NCBI GenBank assembly: GCA_905221605.1
Contig: CAJNDS010002359.1
Span: 57,501 to 121,500 of the forward strand
Reading direction: 5' to 3'
Origin: Symbiodinium natans
Lineage: Eukaryota > Sar > Dinophyceae > Suessiales > Symbiodiniaceae
DNA: 64,000 bases
Made by a program: the position numbers and the translations under genes
The notes under the pieces: generated by a model
Told to the model about the DNA's origin: nothing
Seen by the model: only the letters and a program-made list of their open reading frames with translations
The model's database searches: none
Part shown: piece by piece, positions 49,701 through 62,559 of the stretch
Layout: each line of letters begins with the position of its first letter
Position numbering within the stretch: position 1 is the stretch's first letter

Positions 49701-52700
49701 CGCCCAACTACAGTAAGGATACAAGTAAGAAAGGTGATTGAAGCGGGCGGCATCACCGGCAACACTGTGAGAAGGCGAGCGCAAGCTCCTTCCACTTAAC
49801 CGCAGCGCAGTAACGCGGGTCACATTCACCTCGCTCGAAGGCTCTTACAATCACGCGCCTGTCACACATGGCTCGCCCATGCTCCACCTTTTATACGATC
49901 TTGTAGGTGCACAGCCGTGCACTACACATACTACACGCATCATTGAAGTTGCGCGTTCCACGTCGCTCCACATCGCTCCACGATGCTTCGCAGGTCGACT
50001 TGCAAGTCGCATCAAGTCGCAGCGTCCGCCGCAGCGTGCGGCCGGGCACAAGGCCAGTGTCTTTAGCGGAAGGTGCGCGCAGGATTCAGGCGAGAGGATG
50101 ACATGGGTGTGAGGAAGCTTTGCTGCCGCTCTTTTCCCTTGAGGTCCGTCGAGAAGGCTTGACTTTGCCAAGCCTTGTTGATCCAACGCTGACATCTTGC
50201 ACCTAGCCACCGCCGCTAACATTGAGCTGCAGGCCCGCTAGGGCTAGGGGCCATGACCGGAAGTCATTGCCAGTCCATCTGCAAATGTCCCATGTCGGGC
50301 ATTTGCCATGGCCTTGCTGCGCAGGCCAACAGAAGACAACAAAGTTTCGGAATCCGTAGCAATCTCTGTACTGACACCACATGTTTACTGCCAAGGCTAT
50401 CATCTGTAGCTTGCCTTTCGATGATCGTCGGCTCGCTCTGGTAGCATGGCAACACCCACCACCCAAACACCTTCATGGGTTCTCCCACGCTTCATGAATC
50501 ACATAGGACTGCACGGCACATGCAACTTACCCATGAGCAGCTATAGTTAGTTCTACTACCTTCTCCACCGAGCTTGGCAAGGCCTCCCAACAGAAAGTTT
50601 TTCGGGGAGTGCTCGAAGAGAAGACCCTCCCAGCACCCAAGCTGATTGGGAGGACACAATAACCGTTTTGTCTGCCTCGAAGACAAAGCTGGCCAAGAAG
50701 TAAAAAGGAAAACAGCCAGGCAGCCAAGAGGCTCAAAAGCCAACAACACCACCGCAACAAAAGAAGTGAAACAAATCAATGAGCCTGGAAGGCCTAGGAC
50801 AAAGTAGTCTGAAAAGCCAAGAAGCCCAGAAGCCCAAAGAGCCAAGAAAGTGAAAAGAAACCAAGAAGCCACGTCACGAAATCCATACAAGCATCTGTAT
50901 GGACGACTCGTGTGGCTCATGTACCCGCCACATGCGCATGCAGTGCTTTGTGCATGCAGTGCTTTGCGCACGGTCACACGATTCGGACATGGGCATGTCC
51001 CCGATTTGAAGCTGCATTGAAGCATTCTCCAAAACTACGCCGATTCCGATCTGGCTGCGTGTTGCATCATGCTACGCCGTCCTGGACTGGCCCACCCACA
51101 TCGCAAGACAAAAAAACACGTATCGTTGAGATCGGGTTGTGTGCGTTGAGCCCGTACTCTGTGCGACGCTCGCAGGGGGTTAAAGCAACTTTCTTCTAAT
51201 ATACTACGCTGATGGCAGCACGGCAACATGTGCTCAACATGGCCCTGGCCTAGTTGATCTTTCATGTTTCGCCCTCGCGCCCACACAAGCGGCTGCCAGC
51301 AGCACGTTTCAACACCCAAACATCAGAAACTGCAACAGCGAAGCGGTCGCGAATTTGAAATCGACAACATCGCAAGATGCTTTCAGCCCACCTGGGCATG
51401 GACGTCGGAGCTTCCCGTAAGTACTCCACGACCACATGGTCTGCCCACTAATCCCACCCCCCTCCCCCCAACATGCCCCACCCCACCCTTGTTGTTCGCT
51501 TTTTGCATGGGAAATGGCTTTACAGGATCGCAAGAGCTCCGAACCCCTTTTGCAGGGTCGGACCCTAGAGGACACCATCAACACTCACGTCGACCTTGCA
51601 TCCGGCCCGTGCCGTAGAATCACGAATATCGTCAAACAATCGTTGTTGGGGGCTGGCTGCCGCGCTCATCAGCATGTCAAGACTCCCCAAGTAGCCACCG
51701 CAGTACGGGGGATGTTGCATTCACATCGGCAACCCTACACCACCCAAGCCCAGCAAAATCTGAACCCTAGCATCTGCCGGACATGTCCATGGCCGAAAGG
51801 CGCGGTCAAACTACTGCTAGCAGTCGTTCGGCCTGCACTGACTTCCGAAACCTCCACAGACCGTAAGCAAAGACCGTCTTCCAGCCGCCAATAGCACAGT
51901 CGGCCGTCTCGCCCTCCACTTACGACGAAACCTGCAAAGCAACTGCTACGGGTTTATTGGTGCCTAGAGAAAGTTGAGTGAGATTCAAGGTGTTTGGGGA
52001 CTGCCAGGGTTTTGGAAGGAATTCAGAGCCGCCTTCAAGCTGTTCTTGCGCCCTGTATTTCATTGCTTGTTCTAGGCACTGCAGGTTTGGAGAGGCACAA
52101 CTGCCGAAGCAGCTGAAAGTTGCCAAGCTAGATCTGTTTCCAGAACCCTTTTGTGCGCGGCGGGTGTGCTGAGGCTTTTGACTCATTACATTACTCATTT
52201 GTTATTTTGCCAGGCCATAAAGGTGTAGTTTTCAGATTGCGTTTAACTTTCAAATTCTGAAGGGATGTCAGTTCGGGCTGGCAAGGTCTGAAAATCGCGA
52301 AAGTTCGACTTGAGACTTTTTGAGACGAGCGAAGGGCGCCGAAAACTACGAACCAGCAACCCCGGCACAACCGAGCAAAAGCAGTAAATGGGCATCGCTG
52401 CAACCTTTACGGGTTCGCTACTCTCTGTGCCGACTCCATACCGCCTTAAATCGCCTTCACACATGCGCTGAGAGTAGCGGCAGCCTCTTAGGCCCTTCTA
52501 TAATCTTTTTGACGGCTGCAAACATTTCAGGGGCCCATATTTCACTATAAGTTCACGGGCTGAATCACCCCTGCCGTCCACTCTGCTGCAACTAGACAGA
52601 GCAAGTGTCCTTGACTCAAAGCCACGTGCTTCACAACACTGTTCCCGGGTGAACGATGGCCATGGTGATGCTACTGGATTTGGGAGGCTGTGTATCGCAA

Positions 52701-53510
52701 GCTGGCAGCTTGGGGGTATAGTGCTTGGACTGCACTTCCGAAATCCAATACCATCATATACCTCCTACTATCCCCATGAACAACTCTTTCACACGTTTCC
52801 GGAGTTTCACTTTAGAGAAGTGAGATCTGGGGTCGTTTAGGGGAAGGGATCAGCTCTTGGCAAGGCGAATCAACTTGAGCTTTGCGAAACACACTTGGAT
52901 TTCTGCGTGACTTGACCAACCCACCTCCTTCCCCATGTGGCATGTGGAGAACAACGTGCAAAGTGTCTGTTGGCAAGGTTTCCCCATCCAGCCTGCATGC
53001 ACCTGGGATACGCACAGCACACCATCCTGAAGCAGGGGTAGTTTCATCTGAGCAGCATGCTCGTGGGATCAGGCAGGACTATACGAAGCAAGCAAAGGTC
53101 ACAGCTCAATTGACAAGTAACAACAGACCGGACGTCAAACCACAAACCTTTTAGGAGTACTTGGCATGGATCTCGCGTCTGTTGCTACAGTACTCCTAGC
53201 ATTGCAGTCGACAAAAGAATCCATTTGGGAGGGCTTTGCATTGGTCTACGCCGTCACATCGAAGTTTGGGAATCGCGTTGTCTCCTAATCCTTATGAAGC
53301 CTCGTAATCCCGCTTCGCGCTGTCGCTGCGCGACAAAACTCTTTCCGATGCCCGAACAGAGGTCTCTCAAAGAAGAGCAAGTCCAACAGAAGCTGTCAAC
53401 ATGCCTGTTCCACACAGGCCCGTGTGAGCAGTCAGCCGACACCAGCCGGGCCCCAGGTCTTCTCTGCAGGGTTTTCTTTCGCAGCAAAGTCTCGCAAATG
53501 CAGGCCGTTA
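46730..53510. other. 6.8 kb without a supported gene
   Basis: Both strands have only short open frames. A minus frame at 47671-47877 (ELKTPGGLYVVDTAVPLVRS) looks protein-like but has no partner exons I can see. 50680-50880 is purine-rich (GCCAAGAAGCCCAGAAGCC words) and produces a false membrane-like frame on the minus strand. No telomere-like arrays, no RT motifs, no tRNA-like folds seen. Confidence 0.45.
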
Positions 53511-56500
53511 CTACGGCAGCGCGTTCTTCCCACTGGCACTTTGTTGCGTCTGCTTTTGACTTCTCTTCCTTCGCTTGATTTTCGTTTCTCTTGATCGTCG
53601 GCTTCGTCGGCGCTTCAATACCAGCAATTCTTCGACTTTCAGTTTGCGGCACGTTTGCGTGTGCAACCGCTTGGACCGAGCTTTGATGCCCCAAGGCCAA
53701 GCCACAGATGGGAAACCGACATTCGCAGAGCCAAGCTCAGTGACCATTAGGCTCCAGGCAGTGTGCCCAGACATCCGCTTCTCGACGGCTCCAGTTTTGG
53801 TGTCCCAGATCTGGAGGTTACCCTTCTCATCACCCGCCACCACTGACGTAGCTGGGCTGAATGGGCTAGAGAGGCACCTGGCAATGCGAAATCTCATGGC
53901 AGTGATGATCAGTGATGCATAGCATCAACGAAGACCATTCAAGCACCTGATCTGCGCGTCTCCAACGGGAAAGGTCTCGAGAAGCACCGAATCTTTTAGA
54001 TCCCATCTCCGCAAAGTCTTGTCCTGGGCAGCGACTGGGAAGACCGTTTTCGGGTTGCTGGGGCTCGACTCCAATGAGCACAGTCCGCATGAGCGAAGCT
54101 TGAATTTTATTACTGGTGTTGAAAAGATGCTGAGCTGAGATGATGTCGGTATGCCCAAGTCATGCCTTGGGCTCTCATACCTAAATCATGCCTTTGCCCT
54201 TTTTCAAAACACTCGTGGAGGAAATCGAGCCTCTTGAAAATTGTCTCTGCAGCACCTAGAAAACAATAACAAAAACAATAAAAACAATAATAAAGAAAAA
54301 ATGAATGCAAACATCATCAGCATCAGCGAGTGGTTGGCGGCAGTTCGAGCAAGCAACCCACACCCGGAAAACTAATTTTGAGCTGGGCATGCTCCGCGTA
54401 AGGCGAATCTTTGTTTTGTGCTTCTGGAGGTAGCTATTTGCTGCTTGGCCCAGAACAGTATTAAAAAACAAAAAACCGTAGACGCCAATTGTGCAGATCA
54501 GCCAGGGGACATGCAGGAAACCCCATTGAAACGCAGCAAATTCTGTTGCGTCAGGTTTCGGGGTATGTGCGTACCAGTCTATGACTTCAAATGCACGACT
54601 TCAAGAGATCTTTCCTCCCAGTGATTGCAGGAATTTAAGAAAACTGGGCTTGACTTAAGCAGGTTTTGTACCGAGTCGGCAATGAAAAGAGAGGTTAAAG
54701 GGGCCACTATGGCAGATTTTTGCTTACAGTCGGCCTGAGATCGGGACATCTCCCAGATGCAAGCCAAGCAAATTGCAGTCTCGGCTTCTTGCATTTGAGT
54801 CTCATGATGGCACTCCAATGAGAACTGGCAATGGCACGCTTTTGGGTGGACCCTAAGATGCTCTAGAGTCTAGTTGCTGCGAAACAGATGTGATCGACGT
54901 GTATCAGCCGCAGTGAGCCAAAGAGTTATCAACAAGTGAGAAGAAGCCATAACCCAGGGGCCAGCCAGGGTGCCATAACAACCTACGTGTCTGAGCTGAT
55001 CACTTCAGTAATTTCGGCATCATTTTGCAATTGTTTTGCAGTCATTTCAGTCGTTTCGGCATGGCTTTGACTGAGACTGCGACTGAAGAAGCTGAGATCA
55101 TGATCTGCTCGGCCCAATCCACTAGAAGTGACAGTACCGGAGCAGTATGGCCGGTAAAGGCAGTCAGCCGCTGTGAAGGTTTCTCATCGTTGCCTTTGGC
55201 AGATATGTCCCACCTGTCTCACTCAATGGACTTCACGAAAGCGTGGCGGCAGCATATTCAGGTGCGAGTTTTCAGCCAAGCTTCAGCTCGATCAGCTTGC
55301 CACAGCCACAAAGCGCCCGATGCATCTTCCAGTTGACGCAAAGGCATCCAACTCCACCTGCACCTGCAGGGTCTTGATTTGAAGCTGTAAGACGATCCAA
55401 CGCAGATCCGAGCTGCACCGTGTGCACTACTTTGCAATTACTCACTTCGCACTTGTATGAAAGGGCTTATAAAAGTTAAAACGTGCGGCTTGCATTTGCC
55501 CATTGCTGCTTTGCTTGTCTGAGCAATGCCGACGAGGCTTGGATTGAAGCGTGCCTGCTTCTGAGCATCAACAAAAGTCTTTAGTGGACACTTGCGCATT
55601 GGATATGGGACATTGATAACGACCCTTCTTGCACAAAAAAAGGACGCTCATTTCAATATCAATCCGTCAGAAACATTTGAGGAGGTTAGCTGTGTTCCCT
55701 CACACAGCTGGATGTTGAAAGCAGTCATGTTGGGTTCCTTGATGTTCGTCGTGTGCAGCCCTCCATCTTGCACGAAGCGAAACTGCAAGAAACGGATATC
55801 AAACAGGGGCTTAAGCTGGACCAGAGATGTACAAGACAACGACTTGCCGTGCTTTTTCGCGACAATCAGGTGATGTTCAACCAAATCAATTCACATCGGT
55901 TGCCCATATAGCATGCGAAGTACACCTCAGCCCTGGTTCACGAATCCATTGGCACTGTTTTTGTTCCAATCCCGCCGTGTTGGGAAGCTTTACGAGGGAA
56001 TGTTCAATGCATAGTGTCACGTGTTCCTGGCACTGTCTGCGAAGTAGAGGATTCGGAGTCTCGCATTGCAAATGAGCGAGATGCAAAAGCATGATATCCC
56101 TGCAGTCGAAGGCATGTCAGACAAGATCCGCTGGTGCCAACGCCTGATCCATTAAATGAGCGCAACGGTGTCGAGCTGTCCAATCTCCACATCTTCAGAT
56201 CAGAAGCCAAACTTCCACTGATCATGCGATGGTTTTTCCAATCAACATCAACGCACCTGAGAATTGACTGGCTTACCCTGGCTATCGCTACATCGCTGAA
56301 GCAAAACAGCATAGGGTGTGTAGTAATTACCTGCCATAAGAAGTGACAGCCCCTGCATCCAGGTGGCAACACTTCTGATGGATGTCCAGCATAAGTCCGA
56401 AGCACATTACCGTAAAAATTCCACATCTTCAGCGTGTGGTCAGCTGATGCCGTTATCACATTCCTACCAAGATGCACTTCCCGAACTGGCAGTCGGAAAG

Positions 56501-56534
56501 AGAACTCAAAAATGATCGCTGCATGCTTTGACAC
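53511..56534 (-). CDS. WD40-repeat exons of an EF-hand/WD40 gene
   Basis: Several exons read as WD40 blades: about 56411-56486 (VITASADHTLKMWNFYG), about 56160-56256 (CVDVDWKNHRMISGSLASDL then KMWRL), a weaker blade at 55648-55860, about 53945-54105 (VAAQDKTLRRWDLKDS) and about 53755-53877 (VVAGDEKGNLQIWDTKTG followed by GHTAW). Each has the terminal W[D/N] and the preceding D-x-T/N-x-K pattern. Acceptors at 56257 and 53878 are AG|G and the donor at 56410 is GT. WD40 propellers are protein-interaction platforms. Inter-exon joins and the 3' end are unresolved; the basic C-terminal frame below 53750 may be intron read-through. Confidence 0.65.
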
Positions 56535-57054
56535 TCAGCACTTTCAGGGTCCGAGCCTGGAGCCCCAGTCCACTGCAAAGCAGTTTAGATTCAGCTTGTG
56601 TGGATCCTCCCAAGCTTGAAGCACGTGCCACATCACGTAGAAGATGCTCCTTTTACTCCGGTCCTTCACCTTCTCTAAATGCTTAATATCCTGGCGGCAA
56701 AGCGATCAGTTTTGAGTGGTGCCAATACGGGCAGCAGATGATAAGGGCCCAGCATCTTCAACGTTGGTATATCCTTATGCGACTTGCGAACTGTCCAATG
56801 TACTCCATGATGCGTGCTATGCTTCTTGTTCAGGCTTCAAGCTCGCTCTCACTCATGCGAGGGGCTCTGGTTGTGTGGTGTCCTCACCCCCATCGCCTCC
56901 AGAATGCCGCCGCTCTTATCGAACTGTTTGATCTCACCTGCGGCGAAGCACTGGCTCGGACAACAAGGCTCTTCTGTCTTTGACAGGCCGATTTGACAAA
57001 GAATCGTCGCAGAGGAAAACTGTCCCGACATGCCCTGCTGCCTGTGTAGGTGAC

Positions 57055-57761
57055 TGCCATGACGGCATCGAAAGGGATTGATGCCACGGCTGCAGCCTCT
57101 GACTGGCTTCTTTCCAGCGCGGCTTGCAGGTCTGGCACGAGCGAGGTTTGCTTCTTCTTGGCGAGGGTCTTCTTTCCGCCCTGTGTCCAGGCAACGAACT
57201 CGTTGTAATCAATGGCACCTTGGCACAAGGTAGCCGGCAGGTGTTCAGACTAGCTAAGACCAAATTAATAGTCTTGAAAAAAAAATATATATACGTACAT
57301 GCATAGTAATTATGTATACATATATACATATATATATATATATATGGGCTTGCTCAAGTGCCAACAGCCCCCTAGCGGACAAATACAGTTGTGGATCTTG
57401 GGGGGTGGGTCTTGGGGGGGGGGGGGATTGTATTATATGCATATGTAATGTATGTATGTATATATATATATATACATATGAGCTGTCTATGATTCCGGTC
57501 CCCGGTTCACGGGACTCTCCCCCTCCTATCCCCCGTCTCCTCCTCATTTTGCACCAAGGAACCATCATTGTTGGTGTCAACTTCGCGAAGAATTTGTCCA
57601 ATCTCCGCAACCGTTATGTCCTTGTTGATCCATGTGAGGACGTTCTGCAGCTCGGACGCTGATATCCTCAGCACTGCATCAAGGCGCAATCCAACTGAAG
57701 ACTTAGGACCGCTCGCCCCAGGCCTTCCATTACCGTCCTTGTCGAACCTTTTGAACAGCTC
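57055..57761 (-). CDS. EF-hand exons upstream of the WD40 exons
   Basis: Exon 57563-57761 begins ELFKRFDKDGNG (first EF loop) and ends REVDTNNDG; exon 57055-57218 continues AIDYNEFVAWTQGGKK. Spliced, they give a canonical calcium loop DTNNDGAIDYNEF, with a GT donor at 57562, an AG|G acceptor and a split glycine codon. The 343-bp intron is rich in TATA/TATG repeats. Between the two hands lies ISASELQNVLTWINKDI, typical of the linker helix. Because the WD40 exons follow on the same strand within 0.6 kb, one calcium-regulated EF-hand/WD40 protein (as in WDR49/EFCAB8-like proteins) is likely but not proven. Confidence 0.75.
57285..57478. repeat. TATA/TATG microsatellite blocks with G run
   Basis: (TA)n and (TATG)n blocks at 57285-57345 and 57438-57478, with a run of ten or more G near 57415, all inside the intron that splits an EF-hand loop. 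Confidence 0.9.
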
Positions 57762-57839
57762 CTAGCAAACATGAAGCACTGAAGCATGAAGCACGCGACA
57801 GGGGAAATGCACCGAACAAAGATCATGCGATCCTGGATC

Positions 57840-58330
57840 TGTGCTGCGGACATGTAGGTGGAAAACTGAGGCAATGTGGCGAAGTGTGGATGTCCAAACA
57901 GGGGTGTAAGTGAAGGCTGCTTGACATCGAGGGCTACTGACTCATGCGGTGTTGATATCCGAAGCATCCACCAGGCGGGCTCAAATACTCCAAGTAGGTC
58001 TTATGCTCTTGCAAAACCGCAAGTCCACCTTTCAGGCACATCAGCTCGTGAGCGCAGCTGCAGAGAACCCATGGAAGAAAGTGGCATGAGGTTTTGGCGC
58101 GAGACCGGCGCTGCTTCAGACGCAGCTCTTTCGAGCAGCACAGGCAGAACATGTTCTTTTCTTCGCGTGCGACTCCTCTCTGGGCGCATGCTCTCACAGC
58201 TTTAGTCGTCATCTTCGTCCTCCTCCTGGAGGCAGGGTCAAGCGCACGTCTTTCGTGTTGCACATGCACTAGCCGATACCATCGGAGGCATCCTCTTCTT
58301 CCGAATCGTCTCCTCCTTCAGCAAGCTTAC
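57840..58330 (-). CDS. Possible further 5' exons of the EF-hand gene
   Basis: Protein-like blocks: TPLFGHPHFATLPQFSTYMS near 57850-57905 ending at CAG|GA, ELMCLKGGLAVLQEHKTYLE near 57985-58055, and an acidic DDSEEEDASD near 58275-58320. They lie just upstream in the sense of the EF-hand exons, and the first would join GAGCTGTTC at 57761. No domain recognised, splice sites uncertain. Confidence 0.35.
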
Positions 58331-59274
58331 GTCTGCACTGGTACTGTTATGACCAGTTGTGTGTGACAAGCTTGTACGCGCGTGAATGTCGTGAATGTCG
58401 TGAGTCAACCCGGGGCTGTCCTGCGTGTTGACTGGCAGTAAAACTTACTGGCAAGCCTAGAGCAGCCATCTGCTTCATCTCCTCCGACATTTCTTCCTTG
58501 CCAGTGCAGCAACTTTGATGACACGCCGTTCTTGAACCGTTGCTTTGCGACAGCTCATGCCGCGCCTGCGGCTGGCTATTCGTCCCGGCAGGTGCCTGCG
58601 GAGGTTCAACCGAAATTTCTCACTAAATGCTGGCTTGCAGGTACGCCCCCTGCCTCAAAGTAACTGAACTCCGTGCTTTGGGGTGGGCGAGCGTCTGTGG
58701 GTTGGAGTGTCCAAGTTTCGGCTGGCAGCTGCGAGTTGGTGTATGTGCGAGAGCCTTTGACTGCAGTCCAACCCTTAAGACATCCGCCGATGAGTTTTTT
58801 TTGCCGAAGGAGCGTCAATTTTCCCGTGGCCCAGGGAGCTTGTGGTTCCTCACATTTCTTCACAACCCCTTGTGCCTTCATTTTGCGGGGGCACAGAAAA
58901 CTTCGTGCATAGGGTGTGAGGAGTGAAGAGCTTCGATGCAGACCCCATGAAGACATTACCACCACCCGAAACCCGTAGACCTCGGCATCCGACCTTTTTT
59001 GTCTTTGTCTTTTGATCACTCTAGTCACCTTCCCAACTACAAGCACTGCGGGATGTGTTTTTAGGGGTCTCAGCGCCCACTATACAGTAGCACTGTAGCA
59101 CCCAAACGTTAAATAAGCAAAAAGCCTCTTTGTTGCCGCGACAAGATGGTCTTTTGTTTCTTATCTGTTGCTCTCCCCATGCCCTTGAGAAACAAAGCTC
59201 TCCCGCAGTCGGGCCATGGATGTGAAACAACATGCGAACAACATGTGAATACACGCGACAGGGGCAAGCCTTCT

Positions 59275-59625
59275 TGGCTTGCACTTCGTCATCGTCATCC
59301 TCCTCACTGTCGCTGTCGTCGTCTAGCTGCGGCTTGCGGACTTGTGGAACCTCACAAGCCAAGCAGCCAAGCAAAAAGTTTGAAGGTCCGTGAAATGACA
59401 ACAGCAACGTCCACTCAACGCCTTGGAAGCCTCTTTGCCAGCTTTTCCACCCCCTTTTCCAGGTCTACCTGGGCAGGTCATCTCACTTGCACGCGCCCCC
59501 GATCCTCGATTGGACCTCCGCGATGACTTCTTTCTGACAACCTGAGGCAATGACCTTCTGACGCACCTCCTTTTCGGACTTCACTCTTTCCAGCTTTTCC
59601 GCCGCCCTTACCTTGTCTTTCAAGC
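59275..59625 (-). CDS. Candidate exons: charged coiled-coil and acidic segment, unrecognised gene
   Basis: About 59528-59612 reads AAEKLERVKSEKEVRQKVIA, a charged helix likely to form a coiled coil, preceded by AAG|GT. About 59285-59345 reads VRKPQLDDDSDSEEDDDDEV, an acidic stretch. Both are on the minus strand, like their neighbours. No family can be named. Confidence 0.35.
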
Positions 59626-59829
59626 ATCAAGCACAGGCAACGCATAACAGCTTACAACGCTGCAGTGGCTCATGGTTGGAACGGCTGGCATCAGCGCTGG
59701 AAAGGTATTTTTGCTCATTCTGCAGCCCGGCATGTTTGCAAGAAGCATCGTCGAGACCAACGACATCAGAAACAGATCATGAGAGCGACAACGATGATTT
59801 CAATGATGCCCGTGGATTGGGCTTGCGAT

Positions 59830-60400
59830 GCAATCTGGCGGTCGATGGTGGTGGCGTCCATGTCAATGTTCTGGCGATGGCGTCGTCATGCCAGACGTCC
59901 CAAAGTCGTCTCGGGCATGCCCGGCTCACGGCAAGCAGTAGCTGGGACCTTGAACGTCGAAGCACCCGATCCTGGTCACAAAAAGCACCGCAGCACTGTA
60001 CCGAGCAAGCAGGAGGCATTGCTTGGCCAAACAGCCAAGAAAAACATAAACGCTGTCAGTCCTGGCACGTCGGTCTGCACAAAGGTCGTCAGAATCGCCG
60101 TCAACATGTAGCCACTGTTTACCTGATTCTGCTCCTTCCCAGTCATAAACTTTTCAGCTGATCCTGAACATGCTGAGCAACGCGCTGAGTTTGTCAATCA
60201 TGGCGTCTAGTCTTTCTGCTCAGAATAGACCAGGTCGCTGTAGTAGCACGTGTGTTTCTGCCGAGCAGCACGCGTGAGAGGCTGAGACTTGCAATGCACA
60301 GTCTTCTTGGCTTAGTCAGCTACTGATGATGACTCGCAGCCTTCCACGGAAATCGATCACGGCATTTGTTGACATTGCCATTTAAATCTTCGAAAACCTG
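59830..60400 (-). CDS. Candidate exons of an unrecognised membrane protein gene
   Basis: 60345-60391 region: VFEDLNGNVNKCRDRFPWK with AG|G acceptor and GC donor. 60054-60111 region: VNSGYMLTAILTTFVQTDVP with CAG|G acceptor and GCGTTT donor. About 59800-59870: ATTIDRQIASQAQST with a possible GC donor before a hydrophobic read-through. The splice pattern matches the exons of the ABC gene, which supports them, but the domain is unknown. Confidence 0.35.
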
Positions 60401-60799
60401 GCGGGCAGGCTCTTGGCTCACCTGTACTACGCAGTAAATGCAGGAATGACCATGGCAAGTCATACAGCACAGCAAGCTGCACGGCACACCAAGCGCGGTA
60501 GCCAGCTTGGAGCCAACACCTGCCGCACGCTTCAAGCACTCACAGAGAAGGACCTTCAAAGTCAACGACCAGCAGCCCACAATTGCTACCACATGTTGTC
60601 CACTGAAGCTCAAGTCTGCCTTATTCTGCCTCATCCGTGCTGCGTCTGAACCCACCACTGCATGACCACTTGGCCGAGCTCCCCGCAGCATCGGACCGAG
60701 GGTAGAGGAAGAAAGGCGTTGAGATCCGGTGCTGACAGGTGACGACGCAATCTTCATGTCCACGTCAACGTGCCTTCATGTGGCTTCCCGTCTCTGCCT

Positions 60800-62078
60800 C
60801 TGCCGCAGGAGCTGAGCCTTGGCAACATGTCGAAGTTCCATTGAAGAGCTAAGTCAGCTCAGCAGGCTAAGCAGCTAATCGTTTTCCTGCACCCCATGAT
60901 GCCGGCCAGGCTGTGCTCTAAATGGAAGTGCCCCCTGAACCCTGAAGCCGAGACAATGAAACCCCTAAACTGAACTCTGCAAAGCTTGAATGACCAAAAA
61001 CAGAAGCTCTGCAAAAAAAAGATGGGGACGGCCTATCATGGTACTGTATCTATTCATACTTCTGCATTTTGTACTTAGTGGTGATTGCCATCTGGGATGC
61101 AGACCAGCTCTGCAGACTGCTGGCCTGCCAGAACGACTGATGCACTGCATTATAGGCACTGAAGATCCTGTAGGTACAAGTAGCATGTAGGGCGTCGATG
61201 CCCTTGGCGAGGTGAGACAGTAAAAGGACAGTAAAAGGGCATCGTTTGCCAGATGCACGGACAACTTGTCGACCCTATGCAAGGCTGACAATGAGCCAGT
61301 TTAACTACAACTTCGGTTGCACACATGCTACATTTTCAACAGAAGTGGTGTTTGTACCTTTGCTGCAGCCGTGCCACTGGTTTTGGCCATATAGTTTCGC
61401 GTCTCGTCCGGGCTTTAGCCCTTCACTTGTGCACTAACGAAGTTCCCTCACAGAGCGCGCATAAACATCCACACTCATTGGGAGGGAAGCTTTTTCAACA
61501 TGGCACGGCAAAGCAAGCGGCATGGCCACAACGCGGGGCTCAGCTCAACCCCTCTGCACGCACCCAAACAAAGTGCCGTGCTCTTTAGACGACCCATCTG
61601 AAAAAATCCCTAGGGGCTTGGCGGGAACCCTATTGCTTCCTGTTTTCCTGCGCTGGCTGAGGTTTCACAAAGCCGGTGCAGCATTACGCATAAAACATTA
61701 CGCCCTTGTCAGCCGTAGCTTCTTGATGCAGCTGTGGTTGGTGTAGGCCTGTAGACCGTGTCAACTGTTATGGCATGTTTTAGTGCTGCTGCCACCTGCG
61801 CGCTGAGCTGAGACCAGTCAAGTCCAGTCAAGTCCGGTCAAGTCCAGTCAAGTCCAGTCCAGTCCCCTTGCGCACACCGCTGCTTGACTCCGACCGGATT
61901 CTGACGTTGAAAAGCTTCTCTGAACAGGTTTGAGAACATGTCTTACGGCCTGTGCATCAAAGCAGGGTACCGGTGGCCAGATGCATAGTCCTTACCAAAT
62001 TGAGGATCAAGTGTCAATTGTGCCGTTCAACTGCAGATGCACTTTGATGAACCATGCCTTTCTAGAATGCCTTCTAGC
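60800..62078. other. No supported gene
   Basis: Only short open frames. A CAAGTCCAGT-type tandem repeat lies at about 61816-61866. A stretch of CCCTGAACCCTGAA near 60935 is the only telomere-like echo right of 28 kb and is not an array. Confidence 0.45.
61816..61866. repeat. (AAGTCCAGTC)n short tandem repeat
   Basis: Five imperfect units with A/G exchange and one shortened unit. Confidence 0.85.
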
Positions 62079-62368
62079 TCAGTCGGCAACCAACGGATCG
62101 CCCACAAATAGCAGGGCTTCACCGACTTGTAGCATGTCCTTGAACAGACGAAGAGACATGAAAACTTCATGTGAACTCCAGTTGCCCGTTGGAAACTGGC
62201 CAGCAACCTCGATGTTGAACCACTCGCCGGTTTGCAGATCCTTCACCTGCGGTTCAGTCCACTGCCCATCCCCATGGCCAACGTACACAGGCAGCGCGAA
62301 CCTCCAATCCAGGTGCAGAGCTTTTCGGCGCGACCGTGATCAACGATGAATCGGTATGGGCTGGATAC
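62079..62368 (-). CDS. Candidate exons, unrecognised gene
   Basis: Exon about 62166-62301 reads FALPVYVGHGDGQWTEPQVK and continues DLQTGEWFNIEVAGQFPTGN, with an AG|G acceptor. The block 62317-62368 (SSPYRFIVDHGRAEKL, GC donor) lies just upstream. The composition is convincingly protein-like, but the phase between these two blocks does not fit without another acceptor. No family recognised. Confidence 0.45.
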
Positions 62369-62559
62369 CTTCTGAAAAAAATCCACTGTTCGGAAATGTC
62401 TTCGGAACATTCTCTCCAAGAGCCACACATTCCGGGAGCATCAGGACGAAGTAGACGAAGCTTGTCCTGTCTTGGACACGAGAAGCGCCCCTTCAGGGCA
62501 CAAAGCCTGCATCTCACGGTTCACGCCAAGAAATCCTGCCGCACGACGATTGATCTAGT

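Noticed and set aside
50492-51025. 177-codon minus frame resembling a membrane protein
   Set aside because: Hydrophobic part comes from purine-rich GCCAAGAAG words read on the opposite strand; no splice sites or family motif.
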